Shown here piece by piece: positions 1 through 5,822 of a stretch of 21,402 nt of DNA. This DNA comes from Gammaproteobacteria bacterium UBA3067 (GTDB lineage Bacteria; Pseudomonadota; Gammaproteobacteria; Pseudomonadales; UBA3067): assembly GCA_002366835.1 (NCBI GenBank), contig DFBZ01000100.1, positions 1-21,402 on the forward strand, written 5' to 3'. The translations under genes were made by a program, and so were the position numbers. The notes beneath the pieces were generated by a model. It searched no databases. It saw only the letters and a list, made by a program, of their open reading frames with translations, and was not told where the DNA came from. Position 1 is the stretch's first letter. Every line of letters starts with the position of its first letter.

Positions 1-1
1 C

Positions 2-652
2 ACCATGCTGGCATTTATTGCCACTGATGCGCAGATTCCATATGAGCTACTGCAAACCTTACACAGTGATTTGGTAAAAGCCAGCTTCAACCGCATCACC
101 ATCGACGGTGATACCTCTACCAACGATTGCTGTATGTTGATGGCCACTGGGCAAAGTGGTTTGGTGATTGATGAGCAAAAAACCGAAGCGCTTGCCCAAT
201 TAAAGCAAGCCCTTGAGGATATTTATCTGCAACTCGCGCACGCCATTGTGCTAGATGCCGAAGGCGCCACAAAGTTTATTACCATCGATGTTCACGGTGG
301 GAAAGAGGAACAAGAGTGCCTAGAAGTGGCTTATACCATCGCCCACTCGCCACTGGTTAAAACTGCATTTTTCGCCTCTGACCCTAACTGGGGGCGCATT
401 CTGGCAGCCGTTGGCCGTGCACAGGTGGATGACCTAGATGTCTCCTTGATTTCCATTTTCCTTGATGATGTTTGTATCGTAAAAAACGGTGGCGCTAACC
501 CTGGCTATACCGAGCAGCAGGGCGCATCTGTAATGGAGCAAGAGCGCATCACTGTGCGCGTTGAACTTGGGCGAGGTGATGCAGCAGCTATGGTGTGGAC
601 CAGCGATTTGTCCCACGAGTATGTGCGCATTAATGCCGAATATCGTACTTAA
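2..652 (+). CDS. argJ: ArgJ, bifunctional glutamate N-acetyltransferase / N-acetylglutamate synthase (partial: beta chain)
   Basis: ArgJ transfers acetyl from N-acetylornithine to glutamate in the cyclic arginine pathway in the cytoplasm. The 5' part of the gene lies outside the window. The first complete in-frame codon (2-4) encodes Thr, followed by Met-Leu-Ala-Phe. In this family the precursor cuts itself between Ala and Thr in an ATMLAF-type motif and that Thr becomes the nucleophile, so the visible part is almost exactly the beta chain (216 residues). Supporting motifs are SDPNWGRILAAVGRA near the middle, NGGANPGYTE, and the family-typical end DLSHEYVRINAEYRT. The internal ATG at 5 is not a start. 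The stop TAA (650-652) touches the left arm of a palindromic repeat. The next gene on the same strand is the Nudix/ThiE fusion, a common neighbour of argJ in gammaproteobacteria. Confidence 0.97.
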   Translation, partial: TMLAFIATDAQIPYELLQTLHSDLVKASFNRITIDGDTSTNDCCMLMATGQSGLVIDEQKTEALAQLKQALEDIYLQLAHAIVLDAEGATKFITIDVHGGKEEQECLEVAYTIAHSPLVKTAFFASDPNWGRILAAVGRAQVDDLDVSLISIFLDDVCIVKNGGANPGYTEQQGASVMEQERITVRVELGRGDAAAMVWTSDLSHEYVRINAEYRT

Positions 653-818
653 ACCTAGAAACCTCAGTTGGAGTACGAAATTCTGCACAAGCTCTTGCCG
701 CACCTAGAAAATTTTAAAAAGCTCTCATCACCAATAAGGTGAATACGAGTTTTGAAAATTTCCTTTGCACGGCAATATCTTGCACATCTTTTTCGCATCC
801 AACTGAGGTTTCTAGGTT
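652..818. repeat. 167-bp quasi-palindromic element (MITE-like), 21-bp perfect terminal inverted repeats
   Basis: The terminal arms 652-672 and 798-818 are exact reverse complements (21 bp; outer ends AACCTAGAAACC and GGTTTCTAGGTT). The rest of the arms stay clearly similar with mismatches and small shifts, and the centre is TCACC-AATAA-GGTGA (728-742), so the whole is symmetric about base 735. RNA from either strand could fold into one long hairpin. It fills the argJ-mutT spacer. No coding gene is seen in it, although an open frame continuous with the downstream Nudix gene crosses its right half. It could be a non-autonomous palindromic element. It is not similar by eye to the REP units elsewhere in the window. 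Confidence 0.8.
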
Positions 819-834
819 AAAAAGACTGAGAACG

Positions 835-1839
835 ATGAAACACGCTGAAGCTAAATGGCTGCACGTAGCAGTAGCGCTTGTTCGCAACCCCGAAGGCCGC
901 ATCCTTATTGCCAAACGCCCTGAGCACCTGCATCAGGGCGGCCTGTGGGAGTTCCCCGGTGGCAAGCTTGAATCGGGTGAGGGCATTGAAGAGGCCTTAA
1001 TTCGTGAGATTCAGGAAGAAATCGGCATCACAATTTCCCCTGAGCGCCCACTGATAGAAATTCGCCACGATTACGGTGATAAAAAAGTCAGACTGGATGT
1101 ATGGCTGAGTGGTATTGATGCCGAGCAGGCAAAGCAGTCCGCACAATGTGAGCAAGGGAGGGAAGGGCAGCTGATTCGCTGGGTAAGCCCTGACACGCTT
1201 TCCTCCTACACTTTCCCAGAGGCAAACAAGCCAATTCTTAGCGCACTCTCCTTGCCAGACTCCTATCTGATTACCCCTCAGGTGTACAATAAAAAACAGT
1301 TTCTCGAAGCGATAGATAACGCCCTGCAGCAAGGCATCAAATTGATTCAGTTGCGGGATAACAGCTTGAGCGAGAGGGAATATATTGACCTGGCCCGAAT
1401 TGTCGGCGCTAAATGCCAGCAAGCGGGCGGGCGATTACTTATAAAAAAAGCGCATCGGCTTTTGGAAGTGGAAACAGCGCACGGCGTTCATCTAACAAGT
1501 GCTGAATTAAAGGCGTTTAGTGGCCCAGGCAGCAGTGCTCGTTTGGGGCAACTAAGGGAGGCGAAATTACTGGCCGCCTCCTGCCACAACCTGGAAGAGA
1601 TTCATTTGGCAGAACAGCTAGGGTTTGATTTTGTAACGCTTTCCCCGGTGCTAAAAACACAAAGCCATCCGCACGCTTCACCCCTGGGTTGGGCGCACTT
1701 TCAGCAATGTGTTCAGCAGGCGAAAATTCCCGTATATGCTTTGGGAGGTTTGCAGAGCGATCAGATGCAAAACGCCTGGTTGCATGGCGCCCAGGGCATC
1801 GCTGCGATCCGAGGCTTATGGTCGCCTAATAGAAATTAA
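835..1839 (+). CDS. Nudix (MutT-type) hydrolase fused to a ThiE-like domain
   Basis: The N-terminal domain is a MutT-like 8-oxo-dGTP diphosphatase candidate. Residues 43-65 form a complete Nudix box (G-x5-E-x7-REIQEEIGI). Residues from about 143 to 334 resemble thiamine-phosphate synthase: LIQLRD, GVHLTSAEL, a phosphate-loop-like TQSHPHASPLGW and YALGGL. The ThiE part looks degenerate because the usual IINDR segment reads LLIKKAH, so the metal-binding Asp is absent and TMP synthase activity is doubtful. Such MutT-ThiE fusions are known next to argJ. The ATG at 835 (334 residues) was chosen because the Nudix homology starts there (MKHAEAKWLHVAVALV). The frame is open upstream to 739, but that stretch lies in the palindromic repeat. 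The Shine-Dalgarno sequence is weak. The 3' end overlaps yacG convergently by 14 bp. Confidence 0.92.
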   Translation: MKHAEAKWLHVAVALVRNPEGRILIAKRPEHLHQGGLWEFPGGKLESGEGIEEALIREIQEEIGITISPERPLIEIRHDYGDKKVRLDVWLSGIDAEQAKQSAQCEQGREGQLIRWVSPDTLSSYTFPEANKPILSALSLPDSYLITPQVYNKKQFLEAIDNALQQGIKLIQLRDNSLSEREYIDLARIVGAKCQQAGGRLLIKKAHRLLEVETAHGVHLTSAELKAFSGPGSSARLGQLREAKLLAASCHNLEEIHLAEQLGFDFVTLSPVLKTQSHPHASPLGWAHFQQCVQQAKIPVYALGGLQSDQMQNAWLHGAQGIAAIRGLWSPNRN

Positions 1840-2023
1840 AGTCTTCATCAGCGGGAGTTATTGAAAACTCCTCAGCCTGATCTTCTCCAGGGATTGCGTG
1901 TTCCTCTGTTGCCCAAGCGCCCAAATCTAGCAATTTGCAGCGTTTAGAGCAGAAGGGGCGATAAACAGACGTTTTATTCCAAAGCACTTCTTTCTGACAC
2001 TTTGGGCAGTTTACCTTTGTCAT
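1826..2023 (-). CDS. yacG: YacG, zinc-binding DNA gyrase inhibitor
   Basis: This is a 65-residue protein with the YacG zinc site: C6-x2-C9 (NCPKCQ) and C25-x3-C29 (PFCSKRCK), followed by the family-typical LLDLGAW and an acidic tail. YacG proteins bind GyrB and inhibit gyrase in the cytoplasm; this function is known from the E. coli family member. Its start codon overlaps the coaE stop as ATGA (2020-2023), implying translational coupling. It is the last gene of the pil-coaE-yacG block and converges with the Nudix gene over 14 bp, with no separate terminator visible between them. Confidence 0.95.
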   Translation of the reverse strand: MTKVNCPKCQKEVLWNKTSVYRPFCSKRCKLLDLGAWATEEHAIPGEDQAEEFSITPADEDFNFY

Positions 2024-2640
2024 GAGTCTTCACCTGCCGGTTTACCGCTTTGCGCCAATTCAAGATAGGTTTTATGCAGGGCCTCCACTTTCTCCTTCAA
2101 GCTTTCGAGGCTGCCATCATTAAGTAATACATCATCGGCCTTTTCAAGGCGAAGTGCCCGTGAGGCCTGGCTTTGCATAATGGATTTAACACTTTCGGCA
2201 TTGGTGTCGTCACGTTTTATCGTGCGCGAAACCTGCTCCGATTCAGGCGCATCAACCACCAAAATGCGCTGTGTCATTTTGTCTTGGCCAATTTCAATCA
2301 GTAAGGGAGAAACGAAAATTGTATAGGCGGACTGACTGGCTTGCAGCTGACGAAACGTTTCCATGCCGATTAGTGGGTGAAGCAACTGTTCCAGCCATTT
2401 TTTTTCATCGGGCTGATTAAAAATAATATCCCTCAAGGCCCGTCGATCCAATGACTGGTCATCATCTAACACCCGCTCACCAAAATGCTCAGCAATTTGG
2501 CTTAAAGCGGGAGTGCCCGGCTCTACCACTTGGCGGGACACCTCATCGGCATCCACAATGGTAATGCCCAGTGATTTAAAATGCTCTGAAGCAGCCGTTT
2601 TACCGCTTCCAATACCACCCGTTAAACCGACAACCAACAT
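2020..2640 (-). CDS. coaE: Dephospho-CoA kinase CoaE
   Basis: CoaE phosphorylates the ribose 3'-OH of dephospho-CoA, the last step of coenzyme A synthesis. The P-loop GGIGSGKT lies at residues 8-15 and is followed by the family signature IVDADEVSRQVVEPGTPAL. Further family-typical segments are LEQLLHPLIG and VVDAPESEQVSRTIKRD. Its length of 206 residues is normal. It lies 198 bp downstream of pilD; that spacer holds a REP-like hairpin at 2691-2722. It overlaps yacG by 4 bp. The order pilD-coaE-yacG is conserved in many gammaproteobacteria, which supports the call independently. Confidence 0.97.
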   Translation of the reverse strand: MLVVGLTGGIGSGKTAASEHFKSLGITIVDADEVSRQVVEPGTPALSQIAEHFGERVLDDDQSLDRRALRDIIFNQPDEKKWLEQLLHPLIGMETFRQLQASQSAYTIFVSPLLIEIGQDKMTQRILVVDAPESEQVSRTIKRDDTNAESVKSIMQSQASRALRLEKADDVLLNDGSLESLKEKVEALHKTYLELAQSGKPAGEDS

Positions 2641-2690
2641 AAAAAATCCTGCAAAATAGAGAAAGCAGTAAGTTCTATCGCGTTGACCCT

Positions 2691-2722
2691 GTAGCTTGGG
2701 TTAAGCAGAGCGCAACCCAACA
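2691..2722 (+). repeat. REP-like hairpin copy between pilD and coaE
   Basis: The sequence begins with GTAG and continues as an imperfect CTTGGGTT...AACCCAACA hairpin with an AGAGCGC core. It matches the repeat heads of the 3890-5819 array with a few substitutions. In the strand of the pil genes it would be transcribed between pilD and coaE. The remainder of the 2641-2838 spacer shows no gene. Confidence 0.7.
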
Positions 2723-2838
2723 AACCTATCCGACACAAACGCCGCTAAACAATAGAACCACACCACATCAGGCAAAACGCCCAGGCACGGAATGCTACCC
2801 TTAAAACTGGGAGTCAGCAAATTCAGAATAAACAATAC

Positions 2839-3723
2839 TTACATGGCGAAACGGAGGTAATAGCTAATAATCGGTTCGCCCCATAACATGGCGATCCAGC
2901 CTGCAGCCGCGAGATACGGCCCGAAGGGAATGGGGATGTTTTTATCTCGCCCCAAAATCAGAATCAGGGCGATTCCCACAAAGGCACCAACAAAGGACGA
3001 AAGAATAATAATCAGCGGAACAAGCTTCCAGCCAAACCAAGCGCCCAATACGGCAAGCAGCTTAAAGTCCCCATAACCCATGCCTTCTTTGCCAGTCACC
3101 AGCTTAAACAGCCAATATACCGACCACAGTGATAAATAACCCACTATCGCCCCAATCACGGCACTATTAAGGTCGGTAAAAACGCCAAACAAGTTCAATA
3201 ACAAACCTAACCACAGCAAAGGGAAGGTAAGGTCATCGGGTAAAAGCTGGTGGTCAAAGTCGATCACGCTGAGTGAAATCAAAACCCAAAGTAAAACCAG
3301 TGCCGCAGCACACTGCCAGCCAAACCCAAAATGAAAGGCCGTGTAAGCAGAGAGTATTGCCGTAACGGCTTCGATAAGCGGGTAGCGGGGAGAGATCTTT
3401 GTGCTGCAATAACGACACTTCCCACGGAGAAAAAGAAAACTTAATACCGGGATATTATCCCAGGCCTTTAACTCTGCTTTGCATTTTGGGCAATGAGAAT
3501 TGGGAAAAACAAGATTAAAGGATTCTTTTTCACCCTCTTCTACGCCATCTTTTGAACAATCGCAGTCTAATAACTCCAAACACTGAGACTTCCATTCCGC
3601 CTCCATCATAACGGGAAGACGAAGAATGAGCACATTAAGAAAACTGCCCACAAGCAGTCCCAGTAAGGCCATCAAACCAGTAAAAATCAGAGGAAAATCA
3701 GTGAAAACAAGGGCTAAATCCAT
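2839..3723 (-). CDS. pilD: PilD, type IV prepilin peptidase and N-methyltransferase
   Basis: This is a polytopic inner-membrane aspartyl protease (family A24) that cleaves the PilA leader and methylates the new N-terminal Phe. Residues 1-40 match the PilD N-terminal segment (LLGLLVGSFLNVLILRLP). The cytoplasmic zinc loop has C78-x2-C81 and C103-x2-C106. The catalytic aspartates are expected in the DFDHQLLPDD cluster (155-164) and at D219 in the GxGD motif (MGYGDFK). Its length of 294 residues is typical. Several hydrophobic segments follow residue 120. Its substrate pilA is 6 kb away in the same window. Unusually it does not follow pilC directly: a repeat array and an IS110 element lie between, so it may depend on its own promoter or on read-through. 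Confidence 0.96.
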   Translation of the reverse strand: MDLALVFTDFPLIFTGLMALLGLLVGSFLNVLILRLPVMMEAEWKSQCLELLDCDCSKDGVEEGEKESFNLVFPNSHCPKCKAELKAWDNIPVLSFLFLRGKCRYCSTKISPRYPLIEAVTAILSAYTAFHFGFGWQCAAALVLLWVLISLSVIDFDHQLLPDDLTFPLLWLGLLLNLFGVFTDLNSAVIGAIVGYLSLWSVYWLFKLVTGKEGMGYGDFKLLAVLGAWFGWKLVPLIIILSSFVGAFVGIALILILGRDKNIPIPFGPYLAAAGWIAMLWGEPIISYYLRFAM

Positions 3724-3889
3724 TTAAAGCGCCAAATAAAGAAAGTGACAATGTGTGCCGCTGATAATCCAATAACACACATTTGAGATGCCATTTAGAA
3801 CTTCTGTTTCGGAGCCCTAAATGAATTAAAATATCCTGTAACTTGGGTACGACTGCATGGATGCAGGAGGTAGAGCAACGCATGGAGCA
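3724..3889. other. Gene-free spacer upstream of pilD with a dispersed 35-bp motif
   Basis: No reading frame with recognisable coding content is seen. Bases 3856-3890 (from CATGGATGCAGGAGGTA to CATGGAGCAG) recur near pilA as two halves, 9078-9094 and 9143-9160, separated there by 48 bp. This suggests a dispersed repeat family. The stretch should contain the pilD translation signals (minus strand, upstream of 3723). I do not see a convincing -35/-10 pair for pilD. Confidence 0.5.
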
Positions 3890-4097
3890 GTTGGGTAGAG
3901 TGCAGCGAAACCCAACACCACGAGCGTCAACGTTAAGCATTAGCGCTTTATTAAACTCCATAGCCACTTGCGCTTAAACACCTTCGCCACACATTGGCAG
4001 TGCCAAAACTAAAGCAACAAAGCGTACTTCAAAGTTGTTGGGTTTCACTTCGTTCAATCCAACCTACCCAACTACCGATATCCATGCAGCCCCGTAG
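3890..4097 (+). repeat. Composite REP unit 1 (208 bp) of a tandem array
   Basis: The unit opens with a hairpin-forming head (GTTGGGT...ACCCAAC, with an AGAGTGCAGCGAA loop). It then has about 130 bp of conserved spacer and an inverted copy of the head (GTTGGGTTTCACTTCGTTC...CCAACC), and ends in a GCAGCCCCGTAG linker. The head-spacer-inverted-head design resembles a BIME. It is the most diverged of the units at its left side (AACACCACGAGCG instead of AACACAGTGGGCA). Confidence 0.9.
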
Positions 4098-4306
4098 GTT
4101 GGGTAGAGCGCAGCGAAACCCAACACAGTGGGCACCGGCGTTAAGCGTTGGCGCTCTATTTCATTCCATAGCCACTTGCGCTTAAACACCTTCGCCACAC
4201 ATTGGCAGTGCCAAAGCTAAAGCAACAAAGCGTACATTCAAAGTTGTTGGGTTTCACTTCGTTCTACCCAACCTACACAACTACCGATATCCATCCAACC
4301 CCGTAG
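4098..4306 (+). repeat. Composite REP unit 2 (209 bp), interrupted at its end by IS110
   Basis: This is the same unit as 3890-4097, starting exactly 208 bp later, with one extra base in the spacer (CGTACATTC versus CGTACTTC). It ends in CCCCGTAG, and the IS110 element begins at the next base. In the intact unit junctions (4090-4105 and 5722-5738) CCCCGTAG is followed at once by the next GTTGGGT head, so the IS separates the GTAG tetranucleotide from its hairpin. Confidence 0.9.
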
Positions 4307-4340
4307 ATACCATCTCTCAAACCCAATCTCAATCACTTCA

Positions 4341-5327
4341 TTAAGCGATTTGAGGTTGGTATTTGGCCTGGTGCTTGATAACACCAAAACAAATTTGGAC
4401 AAGCTTTCTCATGGCTGCACCGAGTGCTTCCATCTTGCACTTCCCAGCGTTCATTAGCCTATCTTTTTGGGCTTTTATGTCAGGATTGCACATGCTCGCA
4501 ACGACTGCAGCCATATATAACTTTGCACGTAATCTTGAAGGGCCAACCTTGCTTATCGTCGTGCGCCCTTTCAGTTTACCTGACTCATGCTGCTTCGGAA
4601 TAAGGCCTAAATAAGCTGCAACCTGTTTAGCATTTTTAAAACGTTTTGCTGCGAAAAGATAAGTCAATTCCCGCGACAAAACTGGGCCAATCCCACTTAT
4701 GCTTTTCAATAGCTCTCTATTTTTCTTCAGATGACTATCATGATCTATGTGATTGTCTATATCATTTTCTAGCTGCTCAATTTCATCTTCCAGCGCCTTA
4801 ATCATGTTATCCAATGATTGTAAAACACGCTCGGAGACATCGCTAATTTCACTTGTTTCACGTCTGTTTTTTTCCCGCTGAAGATCTTTCTCCAAGGCAT
4901 CCAGTCGACGCATCATTGCTTTTAACTGCCTGATTTCCTTTGGTTCTGGCTCCCATAATGTTGCTTGGGCAGCCTGCGCATGACCATAGTAAGCCAACAT
5001 CGCGGCATCACTTTTATCTGTCTTATGAGTCATGCAAAGGGACTCTGCAAATTTTTTCGCTTTTCCAGAGTTGGCCAGAAAAATTTTAAACCCTTTTTCA
5101 TAAAGAAAGTGAATCAGGGCTTCGTGGTAGACATTTGTGGGCTCCACTACGATCAAAATATCTGGTGCTTCGCATTCAACATTCTTAAGTAACCACTGAT
5201 GTATTTCTTGATACCCTTTGCTATTGTTTCTAAGCGATTTTGATTTCTTTTTCCCAGTGCTGGCATCTCTCAACCAGCAGGTGTCAAACTTATCCTTACT
5301 TACATCAATACCAATAACTGCATTCAT
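4341..5327 (-). CDS. IS110-family DEDD recombinase/transposase
   Basis: The protein has 328 residues. The N-terminal RuvC-like DEDD domain has D8 (VIGIDVSKDKFD), E62 (VVEPTNVYHEA), D104 and D107 (KTDKSDAAML). A charged, probably coiled-coil stretch covers about 140-200. The C-terminal transposase_20 domain starts with SISGIGPVLSRELTYLF (209-225) and contains KQHESGKLKG, whose S249 is the likely recombinase serine. All key residues are present and the frame is intact, so the element may be active. In this family the protein works with an RNA from the same element that pairs with both donor and target DNA. GGAAG lies about 8 bases upstream of the start, so translation begins just after the bridge RNA region. 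Confidence 0.96.
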   Translation of the reverse strand: MNAVIGIDVSKDKFDTCWLRDASTGKKKSKSLRNNSKGYQEIHQWLLKNVECEAPDILIVVEPTNVYHEALIHFLYEKGFKIFLANSGKAKKFAESLCMTHKTDKSDAAMLAYYGHAQAAQATLWEPEPKEIRQLKAMMRRLDALEKDLQREKNRRETSEISDVSERVLQSLDNMIKALEDEIEQLENDIDNHIDHDSHLKKNRELLKSISGIGPVLSRELTYLFAAKRFKNAKQVAAYLGLIPKQHESGKLKGRTTISKVGPSRLRAKLYMAAVVASMCNPDIKAQKDRLMNAGKCKMEALGAAMRKLVQICFGVIKHQAKYQPQIA

Positions 5328-5334
5328 CTCTTTT

Positions 5335-5519
5335 TCTTCCCTTGTACATACAGCGTCATCTTGAAAACTAAGAGCGCTTGGATACCATTCAGTTTAAGGA
5401 GACATGAATAAGGCTAAGGTTTCATCTACAACGCAGCATCTTATGCTAAGGTTGGGCTCAAACTCATTAGCCTCAGGTTTTTATTGGTGACAGCTAATCA
5501 CCAATATGTGAGAGATACA
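5335..5519 (-). ncRNA. IS110 bridge RNA (target and donor guide RNA)
   Basis: Read on the minus strand from 5519. A 5' stem-loop has a perfect 9-bp stem (5498-5506 with 5482-5490). A target loop is closed by a 7-bp stem (5467-5473 with 5411-5417) and capped by AGCAT/ATGCT (5435-5447). Its 5' side carries CCCAACCT (5449-5456), identical to the left target plus CT core; its 3' side carries GTTGTAG (5426-5432), which pairs with CTAC of the right target and two following G by wobble. A donor loop is capped by the stem 5352-5355/5375-5378. Its guides are ATGGTATC (within 5380-5388), identical to the element's downstream end, and GTACAAG (5341-5347), which pairs with CTTGTA at the upstream end. The layout follows published IS621 bridge RNA. 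The 3' end is approximate. Confidence 0.82.
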
Positions 5520-5521
5520 AG

Positions 5522-5729
5522 GTTGGGTAGAGCGTAGCGAAACCCAACACAGTGGGCACCGGCGTTAAGCATTAGCGCTTTATTCAATTTCATAGCCACT
5601 TGCGCTTAAACACCTTGACCACACATTAGCAGTGCCAAAACTAAAGCAACAAAGCGTACTTCAAAGTTGTTGGGTTTCACTTCGTTCAACCCAACCTACC
5701 CAACTACCGATACCCATGCAGCCCCGTAG
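5522..5729 (+). repeat. Composite REP unit 3 (208 bp)
   Basis: This unit has the same organisation as units 1 and 2. Its GTTGGGT head directly follows the right AG core of the IS110 element and the next head begins exactly 208 bp later. The spacer differs from unit 2 by scattered substitutions (for example CTTGACCACACATTAGCAG for CTTCGCCACACATTGGCAG), so the units are not fresh duplications. Confidence 0.9.
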
Positions 5730-5819
5730 GTTGGGTTGAGCGTAGCGAAACCCAACACATTGGGCACCGGCGTTAAGCGTTAGCACCCTATTTAATAATT
5801 CCATAGCCACTTGCGCTTA
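5730..5819 (+). repeat. Truncated composite REP unit 4, abutting the pilC stop codon
   Basis: The head hairpin and the first ~60 bp of spacer are present, up to CCACTTGCGCTTA; the inverted head is missing. The sequence runs into the pilC stop (5823-5825, minus strand) with only three bases between, so the array begins directly at the 3' end of pilC. Confidence 0.85.
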
Positions 5820-5822
5820 GGC

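Larger units (their letters stand above)
4307..5519 (-). mobile_element. IS110-family insertion sequence (1213 bp) with bridge RNA, inserted in a REP unit
   Basis: The boundaries come from comparing intact unit junctions (CCCCGT-AG-GTTGGG) with the interrupted one. The left flank is CCCCGT-AG (core 4305-4306) and the right flank is AG-GTTGGG (core 5520-5521). The 2-bp core is AG on plus, which is CT in the transposase direction, the core known for IS621-type IS110 elements. Excising 1215 bp restores the 208-bp array. The transposase (4341-5327, minus) leaves a long upstream end of 192 bp, which carries the bridge RNA, and a short downstream end of 34 bp, as expected for the IS110 rather than the IS1111 subgroup. 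An 8-bp subterminal inverted repeat is present (ATCTCTCA 4312-4319, TGAGAGAT 5509-5516). Confidence 0.92.

Noticed and set aside
739..834. An N-terminal extension of 32 residues for the Nudix/ThiE fusion
   Set aside because: It lies in the right half of the palindromic repeat, has no Nudix similarity, and the family starts close to the ATG at 835.
3890..5819. CRISPR-like array
   Set aside because: The repeats are about 208 bp with conserved, not variable, internal sequence, and no cas genes are present. They are composite REP units.
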